Shown piece after piece: positions 8,478 through 18,141 of a DNA stretch of 63,025 nt (within the stretch, counting starts at the first letter, position 1; the number at the start of each line of letters is the position of its first letter). Under the pieces are notes generated by a model. The model saw nothing but the letters and a program-made list of their open reading frames with translations. It ran no database searches and had not been told where the DNA came from. This stretch comes from an uncultured Selenomonadales bacterium. GTDB lineage: Bacteria; Bacillota; Negativicutes; Selenomonadales; Selenomonadaceae. The stretch lies in contig CALDHY010000108.1 of NCBI GenBank assembly GCA_937901445.1, positions 1 to 63,025 on the forward strand. The letters run 5' to 3'. The position numbers were made by a program, and so were the translations under genes.

Positions 8478-9131
8478 TCAATTCTTCACCGATGACAAAA
8501 CTTTTACCAAGTCTTCAGTAACTTTACCGATTGGCTGTCTGCCGTCAATTTCGGTGTATTTTCCGAGTTTTTTGTAGTATTCAATGAGAGGGCGCGTTGA
8601 GGCTTCATAGACGCTCAAACGATTTTTCATGGTGTCTGCGTTATCGTCTGCGCGTTGGTAAAGTTCGCCGCCGCAATTATCACAAACAGAATCTTTTTTT
8701 GAGGGATTAAATTTGACGTGGTAGGTTGCGCCGCAAGTTTTGCAGATTCTGCGACCGACTGCGCGTTCAATTAAATCTTCCGCCGGTACGTGAATATTTA
8801 AAACTTTGTCCAACTTTTTCCCTGAATCTGACAAAATTTTTTCAAGTGCGTCTGCCTGTTCGACCGTGCGCGGGAATCCATCTAGTATAAAGCCGTTGGA
8901 ACAATCCGGCTTAGCTAAACGTTCTTTGACAATTCCAACAGTAACTTCATCCGGTACAAGCGCGCCGCTCTTCATACATTCAGCAGCTTTTTTGCCTAAC
9001 TCTGTACCTTCTTTGACAGCCGCGCGGAACATATCGCCGGTTGAAATTTGAGGTATATTAAATTTTTTAACCAATTCTGCCGCGTGCGTACCTTTTCCGG
9101 CGGCGGGCGGTCCCATAAGTATCAGTTGCAT
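8478..9131 (-). CDS. adk: Adenylate kinase (zinc-lid type)
   Basis: A 217-aa enzyme that interconverts 2 ADP with ATP and AMP. The P-loop [11 protein letters not shown] is at 7-17 and the AMP site [10 protein letters not shown] at about 81-90. The lid has four cysteines (CKTCGATYH and later CDNCGG), which is typical of zinc-binding Gram-positive enzymes. The ATG has a GGGAG site. The gene lies between secY and infA, with the third octamer repeat upstream of it. Confidence 0.96.
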   Translation of the reverse strand: MQLILMGPPAAGKGTHAAELVKKFNIPQISTGDMFRAAVKEGTELGKKAAECMKSGALVPDEVTVGIVKERLAKPDCSNGFILDGFPRTVEQADALEKILSDSGKKLDKVLNIHVPAEDLIERAVGRRICKTCGATYHVKFNPSKKDSVCDNCGGELYQRADDNADTMKNRLSVYEASTRPLIEYYKKLGKYTEIDGRQPIGKVTEDLVKVLSSVKN

Positions 9132-9154
9132 TTGTAAAATCTCCCTTCGGTCGA

Positions 9155-9233
9155 TTTTTAGTGGGGTAGTGGAGTAGTGGGGTAGTGTGGTAGTAACTAC
9201 AACACCATCACACTATCCAACTATCACACTACT
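9155..9233. repeat. Octamer (period-8) inverted repeat block, locus 3
   Basis: Units TTTTTAGT, GGGGTAGT, GGAGTAGT, GGGGTAGT, GTGGTAGT are followed by AACTACAA, CACCATCA, CACTATCC, AACTATCA, CACTACTT. The right arm contains the secY stop codon (TAG, 9231-9229). The block lies between secY and adk. Confidence 0.85.
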
Positions 9234-10485
9234 TCATAAAGCCTTCATAGTGCCGCATAACGACCATTGCTTCAATTTGTTTCATTGTGTGAAGTGCAAC
9301 GCTTACAACGATTAATAACGCCGTGCCGCCGAAATATACGCCCTGAATGTGCGTCGCTCCGGCAATTAACGTCGGCAAAACTGCGATGAACGATAAAAAA
9401 ATACTTCCGGCTAATGTTAATCTTGTCAAAACAAAGTCAATATAATCTGCCGTCGGCTGTCCCGGTCTTATTCCCGGTATGAAACCGCCATACTTTTTCA
9501 AGTTTTCCGCCATATCAGGGATTTTGACTGTAACCGCCGTGTAAAAGTACGTAAAGAAAACTATCAGCAAAACGTAAATTGCAGTTTGCAGCGGCGTCCC
9601 CCATTCAAGGTAAGATGCTATTTGGCGTATCGTTGGATTTTCGACAAACTGCGCGACGGTAAGCGGGAACATTAACACGCTTGACGCAAAAATTATTGGA
9701 ATGACGCCGGCTTGATTGACTTTCAGCGGTATGTGTGAAGTATGCCCGCCGTATGCTCGGCTTCCAACTACCCGCTTTGCATACGTGATTGGTACGCGCC
9801 TGTAACCCGCCTCAACAAATATTACAAAAACTATCATTGAAACTGCGATTATTGCAAAAAATACAACGCTGAAATAGTTTATCGTGCCCGCCTGCAAGTA
9901 CTGATAGATTATCCCGATATTTTTTGGCAACGCCGCCACTATCCCCGCAAAGATTATCAGCGAAATTCCGTTTCCTACGCCCTGCGCCGTTATCTGCTCG
10001 CCTATCCACATTAAAAGCGTTGTACCGGCGGTCAGCGTTATCGCAATGATTAAAATATTTACCGGATTTGGATTCAGTATCGCCGCTTTCAACCCTATTG
10101 ACATCCCCAACGCTTGGAAAAACGCAAGTACTACCGTCAACTGCCGCGTTACTTTCGTTGTCTTTTTATGACCCTCCGCGCCTTCCTTGCTCCATTGCTC
10201 AAGCGTCGGTAATACCACCGTCAACAACTGCATTATTATCGCCGCGTTGATATACGGCGTGATACTCATTGCGAATATCGAAAACTTACTGAACGCCCCG
10301 CCTGAAAATAAATCCAGCAACCCAAAAAGGCTCCCGTTATTAAACAACTGCTCTATCGCCGTCGGGTCCACCCCGGGTACCGGTATGTGCGTCCCCATCC
10401 GAAATACTCCAAACATTATCAAAGTGAAAATAATTCGTTGGCGGAGTTCGGGGATTTTTACAATATTTGACAGTGCCTCAAGCAC
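9229..10485 (-). CDS. secY: Preprotein translocase subunit SecY
   Basis: A 418-aa polytopic protein with ten predicted membrane helices that forms the Sec channel. Seen: LRQRIIFTLIMFGVFRMGTHIPVPGVDP (as LRQRIIFTLIMF and GTHIPVPGVDP), the plug/TM2 region FSIFAMSITPYINAAIIMQL and the C-terminal HTMKQIEAMVVMRHYEGF. The start is GTG with GAGGTGA upstream. It follows rplO by 1 base, so translation is probably coupled. Confidence 0.96.
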   Translation of the reverse strand: MLEALSNIVKIPELRQRIIFTLIMFGVFRMGTHIPVPGVDPTAIEQLFNNGSLFGLLDLFSGGAFSKFSIFAMSITPYINAAIIMQLLTVVLPTLEQWSKEGAEGHKKTTKVTRQLTVVLAFFQALGMSIGLKAAILNPNPVNILIIAITLTAGTTLLMWIGEQITAQGVGNGISLIIFAGIVAALPKNIGIIYQYLQAGTINYFSVVFFAIIAVSMIVFVIFVEAGYRRVPITYAKRVVGSRAYGGHTSHIPLKVNQAGVIPIIFASSVLMFPLTVAQFVENPTIRQIASYLEWGTPLQTAIYVLLIVFFTYFYTAVTVKIPDMAENLKKYGGFIPGIRPGQPTADYIDFVLTRLTLAGSIFLSFIAVLPTLIAGATHIQGVYFGGTALLIVVSVALHTMKQIEAMVVMRHYEGFMK

Positions 10486-10486
10486 T

Positions 10487-10927
10487 TCAAATCACCTCAG
10501 TTTTACCGCCCGCCGCCTCAATTTTTTGTACAGCAGTTTTGGTAAATCCCTGCGCTCTGACTGTCAATTTTTTTGTAATTTCGCCGTTGCCCAAAATTCT
10601 GATCCCGTCGTAAACATTTTTCAAAATTCCTTCTTCGACGAGTGCAACTGCGTCAACTTCTGCGCCGTCTTCAAAACGATTTAAAGTTTCAACATTAACT
10701 TCAGCAAATTTTTTCGCCCAAATATTTTTAAAGCCGCGTTTCGGCAAGCGACGATAAATAGGCATTTGCCCGCCTTCAAAGCCGGGGCGAACTCCGCCGC
10801 CGCTGCGTGCGTTTTGTCCTTTATGACCGCGACAAGAAGTTTTGCCTCTGCCGGAACCTGTGCCGCGCCCTACGCGGGTTTCATCTTTGCGTGAACCTTC
10901 AGCAGGTTTAAGTTCATGTAATTTCAT
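10487..10927 (-). CDS. rplO: Ribosomal protein L15
   Basis: A 146-aa 50S protein. The glycine- and arginine-rich N-terminus ([21 protein letters not shown], here as [12 protein letters not shown] and [20 protein letters not shown]) and the C-terminal [13 protein letters not shown] end mark it. It lies between rpmD and secY. A heptamer repeat block sits in the 79-bp gap before it. Confidence 0.96.
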   Translation of the reverse strand: MKLHELKPAEGSRKDETRVGRGTGSGRGKTSCRGHKGQNARSGGGVRPGFEGGQMPIYRRLPKRGFKNIWAKKFAEVNVETLNRFEDGAEVDAVALVEEGILKNVYDGIRILGNGEITKKLTVRAQGFTKTAVQKIEAAGGKTEVI

Positions 10928-10944
10928 TTTGTAACCTTCCTTTT

Positions 10945-11015
10945 TAAGGATTAAGGACTAAGGATTAAGGATAAGGGATTTTTCCTTAGTCCCCAGTCCC
11001 TAGCCCCTAGTCCTT
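10945..11015. repeat. Heptamer (period-7) inverted repeat block, rplO/rpmD
   Basis: Seven-base units TTAAGGA (twice), CTAAGGA, TTAAGGA, TAAGGGA run into TTAGTCC, CCAGTCC, CTAGCCC, CTAGTCC. The halves are near reverse complements. The right arm encodes the TAG stop and the last two residues (Lys-Asp) of rpmD. Confidence 0.85.
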
Positions 11016-11192
11016 AATTTCTTCGACTTTAACCAAGTGTTTAACTTTGAAAATCTGCCCTTGAATTGTCGGTACGTCTTCAACAATTACGCTGGAATTA
11101 GTTTTGCGAAGTCCGAGTGCACGAACTGTTTTGCGTTGAGTTTCAGGATGACCGATAAGACTTTTGGTTAAAGTAACTTTTAATTTAGCCAC
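11007..11192 (-). CDS. rpmD: Ribosomal protein L30
   Basis: A 61-aa 50S protein. Seen: [31 protein letters not shown] and the C-terminal VKVEEIKD. The final Lys-Asp and stop are contributed by the heptamer repeat. It sits in the standard place between rpsE and rplO. Confidence 0.95.
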   Translation of the reverse strand: MAKLKVTLTKSLIGHPETQRKTVRALGLRKTNSSVIVEDVPTIQGQIFKVKHLVKVEEIKD

Positions 11193-11204
11193 AATTCAGT
11201 CCTC

Positions 11205-11744
11205 CTATACAAACAATTCTTTGACAGTTTTACCGCGCAACTGTGCAACATTTTCCGCACGTTTCAACATTTTTAAGCCTTCCAAAGTTGCACGAACCAT
11301 ATTATTGGGATTGGAAGAGCCGAGCGATTTTGTCAAAATATCATGAACGCCTGCAAGTTCCAATACTGCACGCGCAGGACCGCCGGCAATAACGCCTGTA
11401 CCTTTTGACGCCGGACGCAACATAACTCTGCCCGCGCCGAAAACTCCAACTACACCGTGAGGAATTGAACGATCTTTAAGCGCAACTTCAATAAGATTCT
11501 TTTTGGCGTCATCAATACCTTTTCTGATAGCTTCAGGAACTTCAGCGGCTTTGCCGAGTCCTACACCGACTTTACCGTTTTTATTTCCAACAACAACCAA
11601 CGCACTGAATGAAAAGCGACGACCGCCTTTAACAACTTTTGCAACACGATTTATAAAAACAACTTTTTCTTCGTATTCCGGAGTTTCGTTTTCGATTCTG
11701 TCATTTCTTCTGTCGTCTCTATCGATTCTGTCATTTCTTGGCAA
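11205..11744 (-). CDS. rpsE: Ribosomal protein S5
   Basis: A 179-aa 30S protein of the decoding fidelity centre. Seen: [20 protein letters not shown] and [20 protein letters not shown], plus [20 protein letters not shown]. The charged N-terminal leader ([20 protein letters not shown]) is longer than in E. coli. The start is a TTG with AGGAGG upstream. It lies 12 bp before rpmD. Confidence 0.95.
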   Translation of the reverse strand: MPRNDRIDRDDRRNDRIENETPEYEEKVVFINRVAKVVKGGRRFSFSALVVVGNKNGKVGVGLGKAAEVPEAIRKGIDDAKKNLIEVALKDRSIPHGVVGVFGAGRVMLRPASKGTGVIAGGPARAVLELAGVHDILTKSLGSSNPNNMVRATLEGLKMLKRAENVAQLRGKTVKELFV

Positions 11745-11762
11745 TGTGTAAACCTCCTTTGC

Positions 11763-12122
11763 TTAGAATTTTAAACCGCCTTCACGTGCAGCTTCAGCAA
11801 GAGCTTTAACTCTGCCGTGATAGATATAGCCGCCGCGATCGAATACAACTTCAGTAATACCGGCAGCCAATGCTTTTTTGGCAATAGCCGCGCCGACTTT
11901 TTTTGCGCCTTCGATATTGCCGCCGATGCCTTCAAAATCTTTATCGAGTGAACTTGCCGCAGTGAGTGTTACGCCCTTTTCATCGTTAATAATCTGTACG
12001 TAGATATGAGCAAGACTGCGGAAAACATTCAAGCGGGGGCGTTCAGCCGTGCCGTGAATGTGACTGCGAATGCGCAAATGACGCTTCTGACGTTCTTTAT
12101 TTTTATCTGCATTGAGAAGCAT
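11763..12122 (-). CDS. rplR: Ribosomal protein L18
   Basis: A 119-aa 5S-rRNA-binding protein. Seen: [40 protein letters not shown] and the C-terminal [20 protein letters not shown]. It lies between rplF and rpsE, with a heptamer repeat in the gap upstream. Confidence 0.96.
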   Translation of the reverse strand: MLLNADKNKERQKRHLRIRSHIHGTAERPRLNVFRSLAHIYVQIINDEKGVTLTAASSLDKDFEGIGGNIEGAKKVGAAIAKKALAAGITEVVFDRGGYIYHGRVKALAEAAREGGLKF

Positions 12123-12142
12123 ACACTTTTTCTCCCTTCATT

Positions 12143-12215
12143 TTAGCTGTCAGGTTTTAGGTGTCAGTTATCAGGAAAAAATCCCTAATCCCCAGACCCT
12201 AAGCCCTAGTTCCTA
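12143..12215. repeat. Heptamer (period-7) inverted repeat block, rplR/rplF
   Basis: Units TTTTAGC, TGTCAGG, TTTTAGG, TGTCAGT, TATCAGG, an A-rich centre, then CCCTAAT, CCCCAGA, CCCTAAG, CCCTAGT, TCCTA. The last unit contains the rplF stop codon (TAG). Confidence 0.85.
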
Positions 12216-12758
12216 CTTTTTGCCGCCGGCTTTGCCTTCCTTACGGCGGATATGTTCACCGGCGTATTTAATACCCTTGCCTTTATAAGGTTCAGGCAGA
12301 CGCCATTTACGAATATTTGCGGCAACTGCGCCGACTAATTCTTTATCGAAACCGTGAACAGTGATAGTAGTAGCAGTGGGAGCCTCAAGGGTAATACCGG
12401 CGGGCGGTTCAATAATGACAGGGTGAGAATAGCCCAGAGCGAGTTGTAAATTTTTGCCCTGTTTAGCCGCGCGGTAACCGACGCCCGTAATTTCAAGATT
12501 TTTTGTAAAACCGGCAGTAACGCCGACAACCATATTATTAATGAGCGTGCGTGAGAGTCCGTGTAAACTTCTGTGCGTTTTATCATCTGAAGGGCGTGCA
12601 ACCGTTAAAATATTGCCCTCGATGCTTATTTTCATATCTTGAGAGATCCTGCGCGAAAGTTCGCCTTTAGGACCTTTAACTTTCACCAAATTATTCTCGT
12701 CGATTGTAACGGTAACACCGGCGGGAATAGTAATTGGTGCTCTACCAATTCTTGACAT
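12213..12758 (-). CDS. rplF: Ribosomal protein L6
   Basis: A 181-aa 50S protein with two duplicated alpha-beta domains. Seen: [39 protein letters not shown] and the C-terminal [20 protein letters not shown] (the L6 signature region [11 protein letters not shown]). It is in the standard spc order rpsH-rplF-rplR. The stop codon lies in the heptamer repeat. Confidence 0.96.
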   Translation of the reverse strand: MSRIGRAPITIPAGVTVTIDENNLVKVKGPKGELSRRISQDMKISIEGNILTVARPSDDKTHRSLHGLSRTLINNMVVGVTAGFTKNLEITGVGYRAAKQGKNLQLALGYSHPVIIEPPAGITLEAPTATTITVHGFDKELVGAVAANIRKWRLPEPYKGKGIKYAGEHIRRKEGKAGGKK

Positions 12759-12770
12759 ATCAGCACCCCT

Positions 12771-13169
12771 TTACCAAACGTAAGCGATAACTTCGCCGCC
12801 TAAGCCCGCTTTACGAGCCTGTTTGTCGCTCATAATTCCCTTTGAAGTAGAAATGATAGCGATACCGAGCCCGCCCAAAACTCTTGGAAGTTCCTTTTTC
12901 CTTGAATATTGACGCAAGCCGGGTTTGGAAATGCGCTGAATGCCGGTAATGACTTTTTCACGCTCCGCGCCGTATTTCAAAAAGACCGTGAGAATGCCTT
13001 GTTTGTTATCCTGCGCGAAAGTGTAGTCTTTAATGTAACCTTCCTGCTTGAGAACTTCCGCAATAGCGGTTTTAATCTTCGAGCCCGGAATTTCAACTTT
13101 GTCATGATAGACAGAATTTGCATTGCGAATACGTGTTAACATATCAGCAATAGGATCAGTCATTGCCAT
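12771..13169 (-). CDS. rpsH: Ribosomal protein S8
   Basis: A 132-aa 16S-binding protein; in E. coli S8 is the translational repressor of the spc operon. Seen: [20 protein letters not shown] and the C-terminal [20 protein letters not shown]. The ATG before AMTDP matches the Bacillus start MVMTDP. The open frame extends 35 codons upstream, but that part overlaps rpsN and is not conserved. GGGAGG lies 13 bases upstream. Confidence 0.94.
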   Translation of the reverse strand: MAMTDPIADMLTRIRNANSVYHDKVEIPGSKIKTAIAEVLKQEGYIKDYTFAQDNKQGILTVFLKYGAEREKVITGIQRISKPGLRQYSRKKELPRVLGGLGIAIISTSKGIMSDKQARKAGLGGEVIAYVW

Positions 13170-13197
13170 AAGTAACCGATATCCTCCCTTCAAAAAA

Positions 13198-13383
13198 TTA
13201 CCAACTGGATTTAGTAACGCCCGGAATAGCTCCGGCGTAAGACTGTTCACGGAAACAAATACGGCACATATCAAATTTTCTCATATAGCCGTGCGGACGC
13301 CCGCAAATTTTGCAGCGATTATAGCGGCGAGTTTTATATTTCGGTTCTTTAGACCATTTTTCGATTAAAGCTTTTTTAGCCAT
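13198..13383 (-). CDS. rpsN: Ribosomal protein S14, zinc-binding short form
   Basis: A 61-aa S14 of the C+ type. Cysteines in [10 protein letters not shown] and CRICFRE form the zinc site, and the C-terminus is [11 protein letters not shown]. The short zinc form is typical of Firmicutes. It lies between rplE and rpsH. Confidence 0.96.
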   Translation of the reverse strand: MAKKALIEKWSKEPKYKTRRYNRCKICGRPHGYMRKFDMCRICFREQSYAGAIPGVTKSSW

Positions 13384-13403
13384 TTAGTAAACACCTTCCC
13401 TAA

Positions 13404-13946
13404 TTAAGCATTGGCGAAGGGCATACCCAAAAGCGAAAGGAATTCGCGGGCTTCTTCGTCAGATTTAGCAGTAGTAACAATGATAATATCCATACCACGG
13501 ATTTTATCGATTTTATCATACTCAATTTCAGGGAAGATTAATTGTTCCTTGACGCCGATAGCGTAGTTGCCGCGACCGTCAAAAGAATTGCGATTGACGC
13601 CGCGAAAGTCACGAACGCGGGGAAGTGCGATATTCATAAATTTATCAAGGAATTCATACATACGCTGACCGCGCAAAGTAACCTTGCAACCGATAGCCAT
13701 ACCCTTACGCAATTTCCACGCAGCGAGAGATTTTTTAGCACGAGTAACAACGGGTTTTTGACCGGAAATGGTAGTTAAATCATTAACGGCGGCTTCAAGA
13801 GCCTTGCTGTTACCGACGGCATCACCGCAAGCGATATTGATAACGATTTTTTCAAGTTTAGGGACTTGCATAATGTTGCCGTAGGAAAATTTTTGAGTGA
13901 GGGCGGGGATAACTTCAGATTTATATTTTTCAAGCAGTCTGTTCAC
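13404..13946 (-). CDS. rplE: Ribosomal protein L5
   Basis: A 180-aa 5S-rRNA-binding protein that contacts the P-site tRNA. Seen: [20 protein letters not shown], the signature [20 protein letters not shown] and the C-terminal [20 protein letters not shown]. It lies 14 bp after rplX. Confidence 0.97.
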   Translation of the reverse strand: MNRLLEKYKSEVIPALTQKFSYGNIMQVPKLEKIVINIACGDAVGNSKALEAAVNDLTTISGQKPVVTRAKKSLAAWKLRKGMAIGCKVTLRGQRMYEFLDKFMNIALPRVRDFRGVNRNSFDGRGNYAIGVKEQLIFPEIEYDKIDKIRGMDIIIVTTAKSDEEAREFLSLLGMPFANA

Positions 13947-13960
13947 GGTAAACCTCCTTT

Positions 13961-14287
13961 CTATTTGGCGGCGTCGACAACTTCACCGCACTTTTTACAA
14001 GAGCGGTAGTTTTTGCCGTCAACAATTTTATGACCAATACGGGTAGGCTTGTTGCAGGCGGGGCAAATAAGCTGAACCTTGCAAACGTCGAGGGGCATTT
14101 CTTTTTGAAGAATACCGCCTTGAGGAGCCTTTAAACTGGGTTTAGTGTGGCGTTTAACCTTGTTGACATCTTCGACGATAACTTGAGACTTTTTGGGGAG
14201 AGCGGAAATAATTTTACCCTGCTTGCCCTTGTCTTTGCCGGAAAGTACAACAACAGTATCGCCCTTTTTAACGTGGAGTTTCTGCAT
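13961..14287 (-). CDS. rplX: Ribosomal protein L24
   Basis: A 108-aa assembly-initiator protein with an N-terminal KOW motif ([20 protein letters not shown]). The C-terminal half carries CPAC and CKKC cysteine pairs, a zinc-ribbon form common in Firmicutes. Its start directly abuts the rplN stop. Confidence 0.96.
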   Translation of the reverse strand: MQKLHVKKGDTVVVLSGKDKGKQGKIISALPKKSQVIVEDVNKVKRHTKPSLKAPQGGILQKEMPLDVCKVQLICPACNKPTRIGHKIVDGKNYRSCKKCGEVVDAAK

Positions 14288-14656
14288 TTAGAGCACCTCC
14301 GGAGCGAGGGAAATAATTTTCATAAAGTCTTTTTCACGCAGTTCACGGGCAACGGGTCCGAAAATACGAGTGCCGCGCGGGGTTTTATCCTCTTTAATAA
14401 GAACGGCGGCGTTTTCATCGAAGCGAATATAAGAGCCGTCGGGTCTTTTGATACCTTTTTTTGAACGGACGACAACGGCTTTAACGACGTCGCCTTTTTT
14501 GACTTGCCCGCCGGGAGCGGCAGATTTAACGCTGGCAACAATAATATCGCCGATATTGGCGTAACGACGGAAAGAGCCGCCGAGCACGCGGATACACATT
14601 AAATCTTTTGCGCCGGTGTTATCAGCCACGTTCAACATAGTTTGTTGTTGAATCAA
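14288..14656 (-). CDS. rplN: Ribosomal protein L14
   Basis: A 122-aa 50S protein at the subunit interface. Seen: [40 protein letters not shown] and the C-terminal [11 protein letters not shown]. It abuts rplX and lies 15 bp after rpsQ. Confidence 0.97.
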   Translation of the reverse strand: MIQQQTMLNVADNTGAKDLMCIRVLGGSFRRYANIGDIIVASVKSAAPGGQVKKGDVVKAVVVRSKKGIKRPDGSYIRFDENAAVLIKEDKTPRGTRIFGPVARELREKDFMKIISLAPEVL

Positions 14657-14671
14657 GAAAATTTCTCCTTT

Positions 14672-14935
14672 CTACTTAGCTTTTTCGATAATTTGAACGA
14701 GCCGCCAGCGTTTTTCTTTAGAGAGCGGGCGGGTTTCCATAATTTGAACGCGGTCGCCGACGCCGGCTTCGTTATTTTCGTCGTGAACTTTAAATTTGAT
14801 GGTACGTTTGACGGACTTTTTATAAAGTTTGTGTTGAACGAGTTCCTCAATGGCAACGACGATAGTTTTTTGCATTTTATTTGAAACGACTTTGCCGATA
14901 CGGGTTTTGCGTTCGTTACGTTTAATTTCGCTCAA
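14672..14935 (-). CDS. rpsQ: Ribosomal protein S17
   Basis: An 87-aa OB-fold 16S-binding protein. Seen: [20 protein letters not shown] and the signature [26 protein letters not shown] precedes the start. A one-armed heptamer repeat separates it from rpmC. Confidence 0.96.
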   Translation of the reverse strand: MSEIKRNERKTRIGKVVSNKMQKTIVVAIEELVQHKLYKKSVKRTIKFKVHDENNEAGVGDRVQIMETRPLSKEKRWRLVQIIEKAK

Positions 14936-14949
14936 GATAATCCTCCTTT

Positions 14950-14979
14950 CACTAATCCTTAACCCCTAGCCCTTAGCCC
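14950..14979. repeat. Heptamer repeat, single arm, rpsQ/rpmC
   Basis: Units ACTAATC, CTTAACC, CCTAGCC, CTTAGCC, CTTATT keep period 7. No inverted arm is evident. The repeat covers the rpmC stop (TAA) and its last codons (Asn-Lys-Gly). Confidence 0.7.
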
Positions 14980-15161
14980 TTATTTTCGGATTGAATGGTT
15001 TTGATACGGGCGATAGACTTTTTAACTTCACGAAGGCGCATAGGATTTTCAAGTTGCCCGGTAGCGTGTTGGAAGCGAAGGTTGAAAAGTTCCTCTTTAA
15101 GTTCCTTAAGTTTTTCGGCTTGTTCAGCGGCGGTTAAATCACGAATTTCATTAGGTTTCAT
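14973..15161 (-). CDS. rpmC: Ribosomal protein L29
   Basis: A 62-aa protein near the exit tunnel. Seen: [20 protein letters not shown] and [20 protein letters not shown]. Its start overlaps the rplP stop by 4 bases (translational coupling). The C-terminal NKG lies in the heptamer repeat. Confidence 0.95.
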   Translation of the reverse strand: MKPNEIRDLTAAEQAEKLKELKEELFNLRFQHATGQLENPMRLREVKKSIARIKTIQSENKG

Positions 15162-15706
15162 TTAGCGTCACCGCCTTCAGATTTATCAGCAGTTTCAGCC
15201 TCTTCAGCGGCTTTTTCAGCTTCAAAGGCGTTATGAGCGGCGCGTTTGGCGTCAGCAAGAGTTTCTTCAACGACGGGAACAAAAACGTCGCCTTGATGAT
15301 CTGATTCAATAAATTTAGTTTTGATAGGGAGTTTGTGCCCGGCAAGTCTCATAGCTTCAGCGGCAATTTCACGCGGAACGCCCGCCATTTCAAAAAGGAC
15401 GCGCCCGGGTTTAACAACAGCAACCCAATATTCCGGCGACCCTTTACCTGATCCCATACGAGTTTCAGCCGGCTTAGCAGTAACCGGTTTATCCGGGAAA
15501 ATCTTAATCCAGACTTGCCCGCCACGCCTAATATAACGTGTCATAGCGATACGGGCGGCTTCAATTTGGCGGTTAGTGATCCAAGCGGGCTCCAATGCAA
15601 CCAAGCCGTATTGACCATGTGCAATTTGGTTACCTTTGTTAGCTTTGCCCTTCATTTTGCCGCGAAATTGTTTACGGTATTTGGTACGTTTAGGCATTAA
15701 CATCAT
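15158..15706 (-). CDS. rplP: Ribosomal protein L16 with C-terminal extension
   Basis: A 182-aa protein; L16 usually has about 137-145 residues. The core is standard: [40 protein letters not shown] and [20 protein letters not shown]. After residue about 140 a 40-residue Ala/Glu/Asp-rich tail follows ([20 protein letters not shown] and beyond), probably helical. The first ATG overlaps the rpsC stop as ATGA. The tail is in frame with no break, so it looks real. Confidence 0.95.
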   Translation of the reverse strand: MMLMPKRTKYRKQFRGKMKGKANKGNQIAHGQYGLVALEPAWITNRQIEAARIAMTRYIRRGGQVWIKIFPDKPVTAKPAETRMGSGKGSPEYWVAVVKPGRVLFEMAGVPREIAAEAMRLAGHKLPIKTKFIESDHQGDVFVPVVEETLADAKRAAHNAFEAEKAAEEAETADKSEGGDAK

Positions 15707-16374
15707 TCATCGCTCCCTTCAGCAGGTTGAGAGTTTTGAACTTTCTTTTCAGGCAAAATTTCGCCCTTAAAAATCCAAACTTTAATACCGATTCTGCCGT
15801 AAGTTGTATTCGCTTCAGCAAAGCCGTAGTCAATATCAGCGCGCAGGGTGTGAAGAGGAATAGAGCCTTCACGGTAGGATTCTGAACGTGCAATTTCTGC
15901 GCCGCCGAGTCTGCCGCTGCACATAATTTTAATACCTTTTGCGCCGAGTCTCATTGTACGCCCGACAGACTGTTTCATAGCGCGTCTAAAAGCGATACGG
16001 CGTTCAAGTTGCGCGGCGATATTTTCAGCGACCAATGTTGCGTCAAGATCAGGTTGACGAATTTCAGAAATATTAATGTCAAGGCGTTTGTCGGTAATTT
16101 TCTTCAAACGATTTTTAATATCTTCAATACCTGCGCCGCCGCGTCCGATAACCATACCGGGTTTCGCAGTATAAATAGTCAGTTTGAGGCGATTCTTTGA
16201 ACGTTCGGTTTCAATACGAGAAACGCTTGATTGAAAGAGCATTTTCTTGAGTTCACGGCGAACTTTAATATCTTCGTGAAGGTTTTTTGCAAAATCTCTG
16301 TCAGCGTACCATTTAGCATCCCACGTTTTGACGATACCAAGTCTGATACCATGCGGATGAACTTTTTGACCCAA
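15703..16374 (-). CDS. rpsC: Ribosomal protein S3
   Basis: A 223-aa 30S protein with an N-terminal domain, a KH domain ([20 protein letters not shown]) and a C-terminal S3 domain ([20 protein letters not shown]). It lines the mRNA entry tunnel. It overlaps rplP by 4 bases and follows rplV. Confidence 0.97.
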   Translation of the reverse strand: MGQKVHPHGIRLGIVKTWDAKWYADRDFAKNLHEDIKVRRELKKMLFQSSVSRIETERSKNRLKLTIYTAKPGMVIGRGGAGIEDIKNRLKKITDKRLDINISEIRQPDLDATLVAENIAAQLERRIAFRRAMKQSVGRTMRLGAKGIKIMCSGRLGGAEIARSESYREGSIPLHTLRADIDYGFAEANTTYGRIGIKVWIFKGEILPEKKVQNSQPAEGSDE

Positions 16375-16423
16375 ACTGTTTCCCTCCTTAAATTTTTTAT
16401 TTAAAAATTATTTTGCAGTTAGA

Positions 16424-16780
16424 TTAATTTGCAGCTTCTTTTTCTTTTTCAGAAACAATAACTGTAATATGTGAAGTATGTTTCAAGATTGAAAACGCCT
16501 GCCCGCGTGAACGAGGATGAATACGTTTCAAAGTAGGACCTTGATCCACGAAACATTTTGAAACAATCAAGTTATCAGCGTCCAAATCAAAATTATTTTC
16601 AGCATTGGCAACGGCAGAGCGCAAAACTTTATTGAGCAAAACTGCGCCGCGTTTAGGTGTGAACTTCAAAATTGCAAGCGCGTCTTCAACTGATTTTCCA
16701 CGAATTAAATCAGCTACGATACGCACTTTGCGCGGGGCAATTCTGACGAATTTAGCGACAGATTTAATTTCTTGAGCCAT
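16424..16780 (-). CDS. rplV: Ribosomal protein L22
   Basis: A 118-aa protein whose loop reaches the exit tunnel. Seen: [40 protein letters not shown] and the signature [20 protein letters not shown]. It lies between rpsS and rpsC. Confidence 0.97.
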   Translation of the reverse strand: MAQEIKSVAKFVRIAPRKVRIVADLIRGKSVEDALAILKFTPKRGAVLLNKVLRSAVANAENNFDLDADNLIVSKCFVDQGPTLKRIHPRSRGQAFSILKHTSHITVIVSEKEKEAAN

Positions 16781-16820
16781 GAAAATTTCTCCTTTCAGTA
16801 AAATTTTTTAGTGTCTAAAA

Positions 16821-16877
16821 TTTAAGGATTAATCGGAAAAATCCCTAGCCCTTAATCCCTAACCCCTAGTCCTTATT
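16821..16877. repeat. Heptamer (period-7) block, rplV/rpsS
   Basis: A short left arm (TTAAGGATTAATC) is followed by CCCTAGC, CCTTAAT, CCCTAAC, CCCTAGT, CCTTA. The last unit contains the rpsS stop (TAA). Confidence 0.8.
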
Positions 16878-17154
16878 TAAGTTTAGTTTTGCGTTCTTCG
16901 CCGGCGTGTCCTTTGAAAGTACGAGTAGGCGCAAATTCGCCGAGTTTATGACCGACCATATCTTCAGTAATGTAAACCGGCACATGTTTTCTGCCGTCAT
17001 GAACTGCGATTGTATGAGTAATGAACGCAGGAAGAATTGTTGAGCTGCGCGACCAAGTACGAATAACTTTTTTATCATTGGCGGCGTTAAGAGCCTCAAT
17101 TTTTTTCAAAAGTTTTTCTTCGACAAACGGTCCTTTTTTTACGGAACGTGACAA
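16873..17154 (-). CDS. rpsS: Ribosomal protein S19
   Basis: A 93-aa 30S head protein. Seen: [40 protein letters not shown] and [20 protein letters not shown]. It lies 21 bp after rplB; its stop is in the heptamer repeat. Confidence 0.97.
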   Translation of the reverse strand: MSRSVKKGPFVEEKLLKKIEALNAANDKKVIRTWSRSSTILPAFITHTIAVHDGRKHVPVYITEDMVGHKLGEFAPTRTFKGHAGEERKTKLK

Positions 17155-17175
17155 AACATTTTCCTCCCTTCGTTA

Positions 17176-18000
17176 TTACTTACGACGACGAACAATAAGT
17201 TTATCAGAAGCTTTTTTACGGCGGGTTTTTGTACCCATAGCGCATTTACCCCATTTTGTAACAGGATTCTTGCGACCGACAGGTGAACGCCCTTCGCCGC
17301 CGCCGTGCGGATGGTCAACAGGATTCATGACAACGCCGCGGTTAGCAGGACGAATACCCATCCAGCGTGAACGCCCGGCTTTACCGATTGTAATATTTTC
17401 ATGATCCAAATTGCCGACTTGTCCGATTGACGCGCGGCAGTTGATATGAATTTTACGAACTTCACCGGAGGGCATTCTGATTGTGGCGTAATCGCCCTCT
17501 TTAGCCATAAGTTGAGCGGCTGCGCCTGCACTGCGTACCATTTGCCCGCCTTTGCCGATTTTCATTTCAATGTTATGAATCAAAGTACCGACAGGAATAT
17601 TTTTCAGTGGAAGAGCATTACCAACTTTAATATCAGCTTCCGGACCGGATTCAACTTTATCGCCGACTTTCAAGCCGTTAGGAGCGATGATATAGCGTTT
17701 TTCGCCGTCAGCATAATTTAAAAGGGCGATTCTTGCACTGCGATTGGGATCGTATTCGATGGTTGCAACGGTTGCGGGGATACCGTCTTTGTTGCGTTTG
17801 AAATCGATAATTCTGTAACGGCGTTTGTGACCGCCGCCTTGATGCCGTACCGTTAATTTTCCTTGTTGGTTACGCCCGCCATGACTTTTCAGCGGCGCAA
17901 GCAAAGATTTTTCCGGCTTGTCTGTCGTTATTTCTTCAAAAGTTGAAACCGTCATAAAACGGCGTCCGGCAGAATACGGCTTAAATGATTTAATTCCCAC
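17176..18000 (-). CDS. rplB: Ribosomal protein L2
   Basis: A 274-aa 23S-binding protein required for subunit joining and peptidyl transfer. Seen: [20 protein letters not shown], the C-terminal [20 protein letters not shown] and [20 protein letters not shown]. The start is GTG at 18000 behind AAGGAGG. The frame stays open for another 34 codons upstream but is unlike L2 there. A promoter-like sequence lies in the 340-bp interval that separates it from rplW. Confidence 0.97.
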   Translation of the reverse strand: MGIKSFKPYSAGRRFMTVSTFEEITTDKPEKSLLAPLKSHGGRNQQGKLTVRHQGGGHKRRYRIIDFKRNKDGIPATVATIEYDPNRSARIALLNYADGEKRYIIAPNGLKVGDKVESGPEADIKVGNALPLKNIPVGTLIHNIEMKIGKGGQMVRSAGAAAQLMAKEGDYATIRMPSGEVRKIHINCRASIGQVGNLDHENITIGKAGRSRWMGIRPANRGVVMNPVDHPHGGGEGRSPVGRKNPVTKWGKCAMGTKTRRKKASDKLIVRRRK

Positions 18001-18073
18001 CTTTGTACCTCCTTGATTTATTTTTTTTGTATAAAGCAGAAATTTTGGCGTCAACTGACAACCACAATTAGTG

Positions 18074-18102
18074 ATTTTAGCATAACGCCAAATTTCTAAC
18101 AA
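18074..18102 (-). promoter_or_regulatory. Promoter-like sequence upstream of rplB
   Basis: TTGTTA (18102-18097), 17 bp, TGC then TAAAAT (18079-18074) forms an extended -10 promoter. It would re-initiate transcription of rplB and downstream genes after the small membrane-protein gene. Confidence 0.5.
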
Positions 18103-18141
18103 TATCTTATTTAAAATTTTTTTCCTTGAGTATTTGTGGCG

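Noticed and set aside
13170..13274. N-terminal extension of rpsH
   Set aside because: The additional codons overlap rpsN and are unlike S8; the conserved protein begins at MAMTDP.
18001..18102. 34-codon extension of rplB
   Set aside because: Not L2-like and it lies over the promoter-like sequence; GTG 18000 has AAGGAGG.
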